Source: Styela clava (lineage: Eukaryota; Chordata; Ascidiacea; Stolidobranchia; Styelidae). Taken from it: DNA of 64,000 nucleotides. The translations under genes were made by a program, and so were the position numbers. A model generated the notes under the pieces. It did not search any database and was not told where the DNA came from. It saw nothing but the letters and a program-made list of their open reading frames with translations. This document shows positions 10,203 to 20,622 of the stretch, in pieces (within the stretch, counting starts at the first letter, position 1; each line of letters opens with the position of its first letter). The DNA lies in assembly GCF_964204865.1 (NCBI RefSeq), contig NC_135258.1, positions 5,385,001 through 5,449,000 of the forward strand, read 5' to 3'.

Positions 10203-12117
10203 AACCTTTCTACGACTCAGTGCTTGAACGACGCATAAAAGTCTGATGTTCTATCGATGCACTATTTCCATTAGATTAATGTTAGGTTTTGACTGGCGTA
10301 GCCAAGAATAATTCTAAGTTTCGACACAGTAACATAACGGTGATCTCGTTGGCGGGGAGTCATAATGAGACGTAATCAATGGATTGGATTTTTTACGTTC
10401 ATTCTCGCGCCTACTAAGGTTTTCCGATTTTGTGTTATGGCACCATATTGTTTTATTTACACTACAATGCCTGCTTTCTAAGATCTTAATTCAGTGGTTT
10501 TCATAATGTAACACGGAAACAATTGCATTTATTCTGGGTAAAACATAGTATTAGAATTAGACATACAGGGTGCTTCTCTCCCCTGGGATAAATATGTAAA
10601 TTCTATCCTATCCATATAGTCCTTTTACAATTTCGTCATGAAGTCAGTTATCAATATATATTAACCGGATTTGTTATTTTTAATCAGTAATTGTTTACGT
10701 GATTTCTACTTCATTTAATACATCTTTAAGGCCCAAGACAATATATGGTATCGATAAATTTCATTTGCAATTTTGACAAATCTTACGACCTTATGGACAC
10801 CCTATATTCTGAATTTTCGATAATTGTTTTTTCTTCTTCTATATTAAGTTTTATTCTAGGAATTTTGAATTTGTGATTAAATGATCTGTTACAATAATAT
10901 CAAAATGATAATGGCATTTGTATATAAACGGTTCTTCGAATATGGAACTTGTGGTCCGTCATAATCTAAAAAAAAAAATGAAAGAGGAATATTCGCCATA
11001 ATTGCCGACAAAATGCGTGTATGGTTGTCAACGGTGGGACCTCGTTTCAATTTTATTCACTTTCAATCGTAATAACTTTGTTTTGAATTGATTGGCCCTG
11101 CGATTTCTTAGTTTGTAACGAGATGAGAAAGTTTGAGAACCAATGCCATGTGAGAACCTTGGGTGTCGCTGCTAATAATCAGCTTTGGTTCCCCGTGGTG
11201 TCCATTCCACAGTAAAACTGTGCGCTTACTTTATTCCTCCAAATTTGTGCACGATTGATTTTTTGAGTCTAGCGAAGTAAACGCCGTAACTCGTTGAATA
11301 ACGCTAAACAAAAGTGTAATCTGTCTGGCGTGAAATGAAATTCGCAAATTCGCGCTCGACAGGCTGTCTATTTCAAGTCAAACCCACCCAATCTATGATT
11401 AAGCCGGTTTGTCCCATGTCATATAGGGTATAGCGTGATTTGAAGAAATAAAATTCGGGCGATATTTTTGAATCACATTTTTCTATGGCGTTGTTAGCAG
11501 TTACAGCATTTACATTAACATAACATTTTTGTCTGGCGTTATTTGAGCACTTACGGCGTGTGGGTTTCAGACACGATTTTTCAGGGGTAGGAAAAATAAA
11601 CTTGTCCTAACTACACAATTGCCTGTCTCAAAATACTGATAGACTTTTTCTTATAAACATATTCTCGCTATGTCTATTCTATGTCTTGCGAAACCTCAAC
11701 TGATAGTTACACGAATTATTGTCTCAGTAAAGCTCGACTCTACTGTTCTGAATGATGAAACCTTTAATTTATGTTAATTGTCCAAATAAACGTCCATCAA
11801 CCACGCTATTCTACACAAAAACATGTAATACCAATATGGGAAATATGTCGTCATTGCGTGGGACAGTCAGGAAATATGAAGGAGTGGAAAAATCCGTATA
11901 AATGACTTAGGAGGCATCAAAACAATGAGAATGTCCGAGGTCATGTATGATTACAGATATGTTTATCTACGGCTAAGCTAAATATTAAACACGACTTAGG
12001 TAATACTATAATTATGCATGAGCATTCAGGGTAGGCCTTACCTAGGCTGTGTGCTCGCCAGCTTTTACATTTACGCGGAGAGAGGTGTTTCCTAACTCAG
12101 GGGTTGGTACAATTTTG

Positions 12118-12265
12118 GGTACTCATGTAGTATGTGTACCAGGTTAGGTCATAATTTTCCTTATTTGAGTTTCATTACGAGTTCGGGGACTGTCTGTGTT
12201 AGCTAAGTGAATATATCCCCTGCCCATAGATTCCAGTCCCGTTACACAACTTGACGTAAAGTGAC
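12118..12265 (-). mobile_element. MITE, family Q, 3'-shortened inverse copy
   Basis: It starts GGGTACTCATGTAGTATGTG and passes through GGACTGTCTGTGTTAGC and CACAACTTGACGTAAAGTG. The distal terminal repeat is lost. Confidence 0.6.
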
Positions 12266-12820
12266 GATTAGTGACTTGAGAAATTGTGTTTTGTATTTGG
12301 CTTACCATCTGTACTGGAAGGAATATACGCCACTTCCTGAATATTCAAATACAAATGTATTTATATCCTCGAACTGTATTTACATATTGTTTGCATTAAT
12401 TGTCTAGTCGATAGCGAAAAATCTCGCCTACACGTTTTAAATGATTAATAATCTATGTTTTGCAATTATCTTGAATAAAAACGTGTTATTTATAAGTAAA
12501 TGGATATCGGTTCTCATATTTTGTATTTCAAAATCTCGCCATTCTCTTTTTTGTAAGTTTGTTTTCGGTAAATGAAAATAGAAGACATCCTCCGAAAATA
12601 AGCCCTAGTGTTATTTTTCGGATAAAAATTGAAATAAGACCCAGTCTTATTTTCGGGGAAACACGATATTTATACGAAGATAATTATGTTTAGGATAAAT
12701 CTGAATGTGTGTTTGCTATGAATAACCGACACATTTTTTTTACACACGTATTGCTGTATTGGGCCATCGAGTAAATGAGTGCGGGTTGGCTTAATTGAAC
12801 TTGCTGGTGTAATTCACGTA

Positions 12821-12957
12821 AACGCTGGTCGACTACGGATTCTAAAAACAAATACCTGGTCAACTATTCCATACCCGACATAGACTTGTAAACGTGGCCG
12901 TGGTTCATCATATGATTAAGCCGTCGGCTTTCATCTTCTCAACAGCCTTTTCTCCAT
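12821..12957 (+). repeat. SINE 3'-part fragment
   Basis: It matches the tail of the tRNA-derived SINE: CGCTGGTCG, AACAAATACCTGG, CCATACCCGACATAGACTTG, then CATATGATTAAGCCGTC. No tRNA head is present, so the copy is truncated at its 5' side. Confidence 0.65.
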
Positions 12958-13110
12958 TTTTAGTTCTATTGCGAGTTCGTGGACTGTCTGCGTTAGCCAA
13001 GTGAATATACCCCGTGCCCATAGGCTTCCGTCCCTTTACACAACTTGATGTTTATTAAGGCGAAAAAAAATAGTTACCTCCATATTGGTACACATACGTC
13101 TGGAGCGCCC
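12956..13110 (-). mobile_element. MITE, family Q, partial inverse copy
   Basis: It begins inside the element (TTTAGTTCTATTGCGAGTTCG) and ends at the outer terminus CATACGTCTGGAGCGCCC. It directly abuts the preceding SINE fragment. Confidence 0.65.
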
Positions 13111-14539
13111 AAAAATAATGTATGAAACACGTCATAACAGAATTTTTCACTCTCGAATTTGAGCCTCTCATATTTACCGAAAACATAAGTGATGTTTTCT
13201 TGACCTTCCAGAAATTTTTTTTTATAACAATTGCAAATTTTTCACTTGCTGTCAATCATCAGTTTCTATTTATTTTCCTTGTTTAATTAAACTCTTTCAT
13301 CAACATAGAACGCGGGGGCTAAAGGTCACCTTTTTATTTACTAATGTGATGACGACAATGCCAAGAAGTCATGAATTGGTGACACTATTGTGTTTCTGAA
13401 ATTTCCCGTGTTTGGAGTCGGACGAAGTCTGGTATCTGCTGAAGAGAATATATATCAATGTCCAAATTAAAAAATCAATGTTCAATACATTCATTTTGCG
13501 TTTCTCAAGTTCCTCTATGAAGATATATATCTCAGCAAGAAAAATATCTAAATCGGCGCCGTCGGATGGTCCTTCATTTCACGCTCTCGCTCTCTACGGC
13601 TTTCTTTCCATCATTCCCTATTGGTGTTGTTCGCTACGTCTCTTTGTTCATTTGCTGAACTTTGCCTCTATGCCGTCATCAAGCCTGAATTCAAATTCTG
13701 ATGATTCAACTACCAAGCCTCGCTTATCAATGATAACAGTTCTCCAACAATTAAGTTGCTAAAACTTGGCTAATGTTTATTTAGATATTTGAACCTTGGG
13801 TGTCGCTGCTTGATAACCAGCTTTGGTTCCCCGCGGCTTTCCTTTCCCAGTGAAATGTGTATTCGATATTATTTATTTGTCTTAATTTTGCATGTATACT
13901 TTTTTTACTGAATGGAAAAAATAATCTTGACTATGACTATGACTTATCTGGTTTGCGACACATTGTAGCAGAATTACAGCCGAAAATAAAGCAAAGGAAA
14001 CATTTACTTATTCGAATGAAAGCCGTTCACGGGCTAATCGTGTGTATTGCTTAATATTTGTTTACTTTAATATTACTCACCATCATGATTCAAGAATTCA
14101 AGATTCAATTTATTGTCTCAATGTTACAGCCGACAGGATAGATGCGGCGTGGATAAGACGTGTCAATGTGCATCTGTGAACCACGATTTTAACAAGAAAT
14201 TGTTTCCCGTACAAAATCGCGTTAGCGCTACAATCTGAAAACAATTCGCTAAGTGGGCAGGCACACGTGCTGAGCAAAGCGCGGTGTCTTCACGCTCAAT
14301 TCCAGGCTTCGGCATTATTGTACGAGCTTTTCCTTTGCCAGTACACCAGAAATAGTTTCATAAATATGATATATAGTGCTCGTTTACCTGGTAGATATTT
14401 TCGTAGATATTTTCGTGTTCAGAGATTAGTATGGAATAGGATTTTTTTTATTCATCCAAAGGACAGAGGGAAGAGGAAAGTCGATAAGTCAGCATAATCA
14501 TACCGGTACTGTTTACCACGACTTATGGTCCAGTTGCAC

Positions 14540-14563
14540 TACCGGTACCGTACGGTACCGGTA
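14540..14563. repeat. Perfect 24-bp palindrome of GTACC/GGTAC units
   Basis: Bases 14540-14563 equal their own reverse complement exactly; the core is CCGGTACCGTACGGTACCGG. Further CCGGTAC motifs lie nearby (about 14502 and 14695). It could be an AT/GC-alternating transposon core or a cruciform-prone site. No function is assigned. Confidence 0.85.
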
Positions 14564-14717
14564 TCAGACTATTCGCCAACAGCCGAGATTACTCGATTAG
14601 GCTGTCTTCTCTGACTTTTAGGGTATCCTAAATCTATAATGATCCTCTAAATACAGAAATATCTGAATTCGCTTGGCATTGGTGTACCGTACCGGTACTG
14701 ATAATTAGAGATAAAAG

Positions 14718-14835
14718 CTCAGCGGTGTGGCGCATTGTCTAGCCAGTAGTCAGATCGTGGTAAGCGTAAAGATAATGCTTGCCACGGCACCTCGACTGTT
14801 GATTACCTGAGATGGGATTCCCTCTAGATTGGGAA
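14718..14835 (+). repeat. SINE head fragment
   Basis: It reads CAGCGGTGTGGCGCATTGTC ... GCTTGCCACGGCACCTC ... GATTACCTGAGATGGGATTC. This corresponds to the tRNA-like head of the local SINE family with an internal insertion. The tail is lost. Confidence 0.55.
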
Positions 14836-15654
14836 ACGCTGGATTACCATTCTTTGAAATAACTTTTCAGATAGAGAGACATAGTCCCGTTTCAGAGAAT
14901 CCCATTTTGACGAAGAAAAAACACCCCTCCTTTGGGGGAGATCTTGACATTGTTGTCCCTCAATATCAATAAAATGAAGTTGCACAAAAAACTACAAAGA
15001 AGCGCAAGAATAGACCGATTTACTGGAGGAAATAATTTTCTAACATGGCATTCGAGAGTGTTTAGCAAAAAACGGCAATATTGATCATGTGGCAGCCGCA
15101 ATTAATTTAGATTATTATCGAGGCAAGCATGGCGCGATATGACGCATCTGCCGTCGTGTCAGACGCCCCTCGTGAGACACATGCAGTGTTTGTTTGTTTC
15201 ATTGAACCAAATGAAGAGATATTCTTGGAATTTGCATAGTGCGTCGTACTGTAGGTGGGGTTTTTTGTATATTTCATTCGCGGAAAAAAGCAATATTATG
15301 GCCTTTCAGGTCTAATTTAAAACTAACTAACTGAATGGTTTTACTAAATTTCAGCATTATCCCACGCAGATAATCAGAGGTCCGATGACAAACACATTCT
15401 TAACGTTTAGAAAACGGAATGAGAAATCAAAGATTTACATTTTTTCTGTATTTTTGAAACAGTGCTTGTAGTTCCGCCATTTTGGATTAATGACCTTATA
15501 TATTATGAATAGTGAATTATGAATAGTGCTTTGAGAAATTGCTTTAAACATTTTATTTTTCTATTTCAATTTTCTTATTATGAATTAAATATCATTAGTT
15601 ATATTGTCATATTCTCGAATGTAACATAAATTGTTACTTGATGTATTAATATTC

Positions 15655-15966
15655 ATGGGAAATCATCCTTCATCAAAATTTTCTCCTGAATTTGAAGAAT
15701 TGCGAAAAAAGTCTTTTAGAAAAGCAAAACCACGGTTAATAACAGGAACGTCCGTCGGTGATATACTCTTCCTTGTTGTCTTCACGTCAGCGTTTGCTTA
15801 CACAATTTATACCGAAGGAGCAAGGCGACAAGCGGATCCGAACTCTTCAATTTATACTGTTGATAATCCTCCCCCTACTTTATTTGAAAGAGGTCAAAAA
15901 ATCTATAAAGAAAAAGGATTTGAGGGATTATTGGGAATAGATAAAAACGATGGGAAGACTAAATAA
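15655..15966 (+). CDS. Small single-pass membrane protein, first gene of a probable dicistron with NOP2
   Basis: 103 residues from the ATG at 15655; the in-frame codons upstream contain no other ATG. The N terminus is MGNHPSS, then a basic stretch (RKKSFRKAKPR, residues 17-27). One hydrophobic segment follows at about residues 34-53 (VGDILFLVVFTSAFAYTIY), then a polar tail (TEGARRQADPNSS..., NPPPTLFERGQKIYKEK). MGNxxS is a consensus for N-myristoylation, but the downstream membrane segment alone could anchor it. The size, single span and basic flank resemble small mitochondrial or ER membrane proteins; I do not recognise the family. It overlaps the NOP2 start by 17 bases in another frame, so both must come from one transcript or from trans-splicing inside it. 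A possible acceptor (atcattag) lies about 50 bases upstream. Confidence 0.75.
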   Translation: MGNHPSSKFSPEFEELRKKSFRKAKPRLITGTSVGDILFLVVFTSAFAYTIYTEGARRQADPNSSIYTVDNPPPTLFERGQKIYKEKGFEGLLGIDKNDGKTK

Positions 15967-18232
15967 AGATGAGATAAACCAGAGAGTTAGGGGGCCTGGT
16001 AAAAAAGCAAGACGGCAACAAGATTTCGAAATGCCAAAGGTATGGAAAGATGAACAAAAAGAAGGAAAAGGAATGACTAGTAGAGCGAAAAAACGAATGA
16101 AAACTCGCGAACAAAAACAGAAAAAAACGAAGACAACGCAACTTGACGAAGTCGGACAAGAAGAGAATGGGATAACGGACAACGATGTTTATATGGAGAA
16201 CGATAAACTTGGTGTGGATTATTCGAATAACAACGGCGATGGATTAAAACTTTTTTCTGGTGACGATGATTCAGAATTGGAAATGGATGATGATTACGGC
16301 GAGCAAATGGACAGCGAGGACGAGGCTAAAGCTGCAATAAAACAAAAAGTTTTAGAAGAAATGCTGAGCGATGAGGAAGGGACAGAAACCGAGGATGAAA
16401 ATGATACAGGAACACTTCTTGATGTAGAAAAAAAGACGAAAGCTCTACAGAAAAAAAGAATGGAAATTAACATCGCAGTCAAGGACGATCAAATTCAAAC
16501 GAATATCCAAGAATCTGAAGCGTTTGTTCTACCAAGTGGGCAAGAGATAGAAAAGGATAGCATTCCTGCTGCTGGTTTGGAAGTTATTCAGCAAAGAATA
16601 AAAGATATTCTTTCTATATTATCAGATTTTGCCAACAAGAGAGATCCAAATCGAAAAAGGAAAGAGTATTGCACTGTGTTGTGTAAAGATTTATGTACAT
16701 ATTACAGCTATAATGAATTCCTTATGTCCAGGCTCATGGAATTGTTTTCCTTATCTGAACTAGTTGAATTCTTGGAAGCAAACGAAGTACAACGTCCGAT
16801 CACCATTCGTACAAATACTCTGAAGACAAGAAGAAGAGACCTGGCACAGGCTTTGATTGGCCGCGGAGTGAACTTGGATCCGCTCGGTAACTGGACTAAG
16901 GTTGGGTTGGTTGTCTATGATTCTTCTGTTCCTATCGGAGCAACGCCGGAGTACTTAGCTGGTCATTATATACTTCAGGGAGCATCAAGTTTTCTTCCTG
17001 TTATTGCATTAGCTCCTCAACCAGGAGAAAGAATTCTTGACATGTGTGCTGCCCCTGGCGGCAAAACGTCTTACGTTGCTCAATTAATGAAAAATACTGG
17101 CCTGGTGTTTGCGAATGATGTCAATGCTGCTAGAATACGTGCTGTAGTTGGAAATCTGCACAGACTCGGGGTTAGTAATTCTGTCGTTTCGAATTATGAT
17201 GGGAGATCGTTTCCTACCATTATGGGTAATTTTTCTCGGGTTTTACTGGATGCTCCATGCAGTGGAACCGGTGTGATATCTAAAGATCCTTCAATAAAAA
17301 CAAATAAGGACGAAGACGATATAAAACGATGTTCCCATTTACAAAAAGAATTAATTTTGTCGGCTATTGATTCTTGCAATGCTAAATCAGATACAGGTGG
17401 ATATATTGTTTATTGTACTTGTTCTATTCTGGTTGAGGAAAATGAGGATGTGGTGAATTACGCTTTGAAAAGGAGAAACGTAAAACTTGTTGAAACTGGC
17501 CTCGATTTCGGCACAGCTGGATTCGTAAATTACCGTAATTTCCGATTCCATCCTTCGCTGAAATTAACAAAACGAGTGTACCCACATACTCAAAATATGG
17601 ACGGTTTTTACATTGCAAAATTGAAGAAATTTTCGAACACAATTCCTGTCGTGAAAGACGAAGAAATTGAAGGAGGGGAAGATGTTGAGATTGAAAATGC
17701 TGAAAAGACAGAAAAAACAGAATCAGAAACAGAAAAACCACAGGGAAAAAAGAAAATTCAAGATTCAAAAGGAACAAAACGGAAAGTAGATGCAATGAAA
17801 CAGCTTAAAAAGTATCAAAAGAATAAACATAAACCCGGTGCTTTAATTCGTCCAATCATTGGAGTGAAAGAGAAAAAACGTAGTATTACTAAATACATAG
17901 AGGCCAAACAAGGTAAAATAGCACCAAAGAACATAAAGAAAGAAAAGAACGTGCCCCAAGCCAACCCAAAAAAGCAAAAGTCAAAGAAACCTGATCAGAA
18001 GTTGAACAAAATAAACAAAAATACAAAACCGAAAATTAACGAAACGAAAAAAGTGGACATTCTACCCGCCGTGAAAAAGGACTCTGAAAAGTCGCCCAAA
18101 ATTGAAAAACCTGCGACTGAAAAACCTAAAATAGAATCAGGTATTCAGCAAAAAAGTCCCAAAGCTAAAAGTAAGCGTCGTATGAGCATGAAGGAGATTA
18201 TACGAATGCGACAGAACCTTCTAGACGAGTGA
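15950..18232 (+). CDS. NOP2: NOP2/NSUN1, nucleolar rRNA cytosine-C5 methyltransferase
   Basis: 760 residues in one exon. NOP2 methylates a conserved cytosine of the large-subunit rRNA and is needed for 60S assembly in the nucleolus. The N-terminal third is basic then acidic (Asp/Glu-rich about 95-150). The catalytic core spans about 260-560. It has the NOP2-type block RPITIRTNTLKTRRRDLAQA, the SAM-binding motif DMCAAPGGKT (364-373), motif IV DAPCSGTG (434-441) with the release Cys437, and motif VI YCTCS (488-492) with the nucleophile Cys491. Both catalytic cysteines are present. From about 570 the tail is Lys-rich with no fold visible, as is common in NOP2. The start overlaps the upstream gene by 17 bases. 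An ATTAAA at 18327-18332 may be the poly(A) signal. Identification is firm; the absence of introns over 2.3 kb is notable. Confidence 0.96.
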   Translation: MGRLNKDEINQRVRGPGKKARRQQDFEMPKVWKDEQKEGKGMTSRAKKRMKTREQKQKKTKTTQLDEVGQEENGITDNDVYMENDKLGVDYSNNNGDGLKLFSGDDDSELEMDDDYGEQMDSEDEAKAAIKQKVLEEMLSDEEGTETEDENDTGTLLDVEKKTKALQKKRMEINIAVKDDQIQTNIQESEAFVLPSGQEIEKDSIPAAGLEVIQQRIKDILSILSDFANKRDPNRKRKEYCTVLCKDLCTYYSYNEFLMSRLMELFSLSELVEFLEANEVQRPITIRTNTLKTRRRDLAQALIGRGVNLDPLGNWTKVGLVVYDSSVPIGATPEYLAGHYILQGASSFLPVIALAPQPGERILDMCAAPGGKTSYVAQLMKNTGLVFANDVNAARIRAVVGNLHRLGVSNSVVSNYDGRSFPTIMGNFSRVLLDAPCSGTGVISKDPSIKTNKDEDDIKRCSHLQKELILSAIDSCNAKSDTGGYIVYCTCSILVEENEDVVNYALKRRNVKLVETGLDFGTAGFVNYRNFRFHPSLKLTKRVYPHTQNMDGFYIAKLKKFSNTIPVVKDEEIEGGEDVEIENAEKTEKTESETEKPQGKKKIQDSKGTKRKVDAMKQLKKYQKNKHKPGALIRPIIGVKEKKRSITKYIEAKQGKIAPKNIKKEKNVPQANPKKQKSKKPDQKLNKINKNTKPKINETKKVDILPAVKKDSEKSPKIEKPATEKPKIESGIQQKSPKAKSKRRMSMKEIIRMRQNLLDE

Positions 18233-19377
18233 ATTTGGCATTACGGCCCTTCTCCCCATGAAACGTCCTCCCCCCACCCTCTTCTCAAAAAAAAAATCAA
18301 ATAAGTATAATTTTTCCTTTGATGTCATTAAATAAGTCATGGAACATTGTAAAAATATTTGCTGGGAAATTCTGACTGACATCAATAATATTAAATCATA
18401 AATCAGAATTCTAAAATATCTAATTTTTCGATAAAAACAGTTCTAGTTTAGCTGCATGCTAATTTCTGTTTAACATTTTGGACATTAATTTTGAATGCTG
18501 TTTTCCGCCAGTGATTGTAGAGATATCATATTATTCTGTATTTTTTTGTTTAAACTTATTTCCAATGTTCGCATTGTATTTGCCTTATACTTTGCCTCAT
18601 TTGAACTTTACAACTTCTGGTGTGGTGCCCTAAATGGTCTCAATTATTTTGATCTTACAGCTCAATGACTCCCACTTTACCCGATGTATTGAATTGGGTA
18701 AGCCATAACAACTTCCCCTAAAAAATAGTATTTAAAAAACCTATTGTAAAATGTGTATTTCTTGAATAGAAAAATTTGAAATTTAGTGAATGAAATGGCA
18801 TAATTATTATGTCCCAAAATGTTTGGCACACTGATGGTCTTGCAGCTTGAAGACTTCACAATGAATACCCACCACTTTGGCCAGGATAAGCCATGCTAAA
18901 CACACTATTTGTGAAAAATTAATTGCGTTTCCGAACTGAGTATCGAATGGAAAAACTTTGATTTAGTGAAGGCATTTGTAAACTTATTTCCCAAAATATT
19001 TGGCACATGTTACATTATTTTCAGGGTACTCCTGTAGTGTGTGTACCAGGTTAGGGTTAGGCCATATTTCATTCCTATCTTCCTTGTTTTAGTTCTATTT
19101 CGATTTTGGGGACTGTCTGTGTTAGCCAAGTGAATATACCCCCTGCCCATAGAGTTCCGTCCCTTTACAAAATTTGATGTAAAGTGGGCGAACAAAATTA
19201 GTTCCCTCCATATTGGTACACACACTTCTGGACCGCCCTCTTTAGTACCCATGATGACTTTAAATTATTCGCCCTGTTTCAATTTGTTAATCACAATACA
19301 TTAATGCGACTTTTGTTGTTTAATTGTAGATTATTAGTTAATGTTAACGTTAATATACTTGGTAGCAGTCTACAAAA
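18233..19377. other. NOP2 3' region and kelch gene upstream region
   Basis: No further gene was seen. It contains possible poly(A) signals (ATTAAA at 18327), two similar AT-rich stretches sharing ...CAAAATGTTTGGCACA / CAAAATATTTGGCACA (about 18815 and 18990), and a family Q MITE (19024-19239). A pyrimidine-rich acceptor-like site, tttgttgtttaattgtag, ends about 50 bases before the kelch ATG. Confidence 0.55.
19024..19239 (-). mobile_element. MITE, family Q, full-length inverse copy
   Basis: It starts GGGTACTCCTGTAGTGTGTG and ends CACACTTCTGGACCGCCC, with GGTTAGGGTTAGGCC near the start and CTCCATATTGG near the end. It sits about 140 bp upstream of the kelch gene start and may affect its promoter. 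Confidence 0.75.
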
Positions 19378-20622
19378 ATGGGAAATGAAGCTTCGCAACC
19401 GACTTCAAGTAAAAAGATTGAAAACGACATAAAAATAAATTGGAAGCAGCTCAGTAAATGCCCTTTTCAACCAAGAGAAGGGCAGTGCTGTGCAAGCATC
19501 AGAAATAAATTATATATTTTTGGTGGAGTTATTTGCGGCGCTGAACAGCAAACTGCGAATAATAAAGAGTCAAATCAACTTATTAGTTTCGACGTAGAAT
19601 CGAATAAATGGGAAGAAGTTGAAGTATCGAATGAAATACCAGAACCACGATCAGGAGCGACGCTATCTGCTGTGGGAGATAAGTTATATTTGTTTGGAGG
19701 TTTGAGTGAGAACCATGGTTGGCTAAATGACATGTATGTCTTTGAAATAACAAGCGGAAAATGGTCGAAAGTTTCTAAATTTGAGGGTGAACCTCCATGT
19801 CCAAGGGATAAATTAACATCTGGTGTGTTTGGGACCGATGTATATTATTTCGGTGGGTTTGGACCGGGTGCTTCTCCCACTGATTTGGAAGATATTCCAG
19901 AAGATGACGGCGATGAGAATTATGAAGATGAAGAAGTACAAGAGTTTGAACAAGAACAGCAAGCCGCCATGTTCACCTGGTTTAACGATGTTTACAGATT
20001 TGATACTTTAACACAGCGTTGGGATTGGTTGCATAGTGGAACTAATAGACTATCTCCAAGCCCAAGAGCTGCACACACAATGTGTACCATGGACCAATCG
20101 TTGATCGTTTTCGGTGGAAGAGACTCTGTCGGACGTAAAAATGATGTTTGGTCGTTTTCAGTTGCTACAAATGAGTGGACCGAGTTGACAACACTAGGTT
20201 ATGCTCCTGAGCCACGTTCGTTTCATGCTGCCGCCGCTATTAGTGGAAGAATTGTCATTCTTGGTGGTCGTGGAATTGACAATACGCATTTCAAAGACTT
20301 TCATGTATATGATCTAGACACAAATCAGTGGTTTCAACCAAATTTTTCTGATGACGCTGCCACGCCTCCAGCTATGGGGTTACATTCACTCTCTGCCGTC
20401 AAAAATCATTTATTGCTTTGTTTCGGAACGTCAGATCTTGACCCGGTATTGAACTCTTGCACTACATTTTATACAGATTGTTATGCAGTGCCTGTTGAGA
20501 ATATTTTGACTGGTGGGGCTTTAAAGAAAGAAGAAACCGAGCAACAACAAGTGAATGAACAACAATCTTCTTTACCTGCATTCCTGAACTTGCAACCAAC
20601 ATCCAATAGTAGTAATAACTAG
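19378..20622 (+). CDS. Six-blade kelch protein, KLHDC1/2-like
   Basis: 414 residues, one exon. Six kelch blades are marked by LYIFGG, LYLFGG, VYYFGG, LIVFGG, IVILGG and a degenerate LLLCFG. The order and loops resemble KLHDC1/2, which in human recognise C-terminal glycine degrons for a CUL2 ubiquitin ligase. Arg248 and Arg253 (GGRDSVGRKND) and Ser281 (EPRSFHA) have the same spacing (5 and 33) as the human KLHDC2 degron-pocket residues R236, R241 and S269 (from memory). DKL before blade 3 is also shared. Differences: a ~30-residue Asp/Glu-rich insert before FTWFND, an MGNEAS start that fits N-myristoylation, and a Gln/Ser/Asn-rich tail with no elongin-BC box. It may bind C-termini at membranes without being a ligase receptor, or recruit a ligase otherwise. 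The kelch fold is certain; orthology is likely but unproven. Confidence 0.85.
   Translation: MGNEASQPTSSKKIENDIKINWKQLSKCPFQPREGQCCASIRNKLYIFGGVICGAEQQTANNKESNQLISFDVESNKWEEVEVSNEIPEPRSGATLSAVGDKLYLFGGLSENHGWLNDMYVFEITSGKWSKVSKFEGEPPCPRDKLTSGVFGTDVYYFGGFGPGASPTDLEDIPEDDGDENYEDEEVQEFEQEQQAAMFTWFNDVYRFDTLTQRWDWLHSGTNRLSPSPRAAHTMCTMDQSLIVFGGRDSVGRKNDVWSFSVATNEWTELTTLGYAPEPRSFHAAAAISGRIVILGGRGIDNTHFKDFHVYDLDTNQWFQPNFSDDAATPPAMGLHSLSAVKNHLLLCFGTSDLDPVLNSCTTFYTDCYAVPVENILTGGALKKEETEQQQVNEQQSSLPAFLNLQPTSNSSNN

Larger units (their letters stand above)
6199..15654. other. Gene-poor, repeat-dense 9.4-kb stretch
   Basis: No coding segment could be supported. It contains MITEs of families P and Q (6567-6755, 7253-7684, 12118-12265, 12956-13110), hAT MITEs (8465-8936, 9346-9655), a TA-type MITE (10030-10202), SINE fragments (12821-12957, 14718-14835) and a perfect 24-bp palindrome (14540-14563). 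It also holds copies of a dispersed repeat carrying CTTGGGTGTCGCTGCT (about 11150-11225 and 13790-13858, inverse at 7712-7800). Confidence 0.5.

Noticed and set aside
13412-13762. 116-codon plus-strand frame
   Set aside because: Starts at a non-ATG codon, low-complexity Ser-rich composition, no splice context and no recognisable motif.
15631-15654. Upstream extension of the small membrane protein (extra 8 residues)
   Set aside because: The extension starts at a TTG codon; the first ATG is at 15655 and has a normal context.
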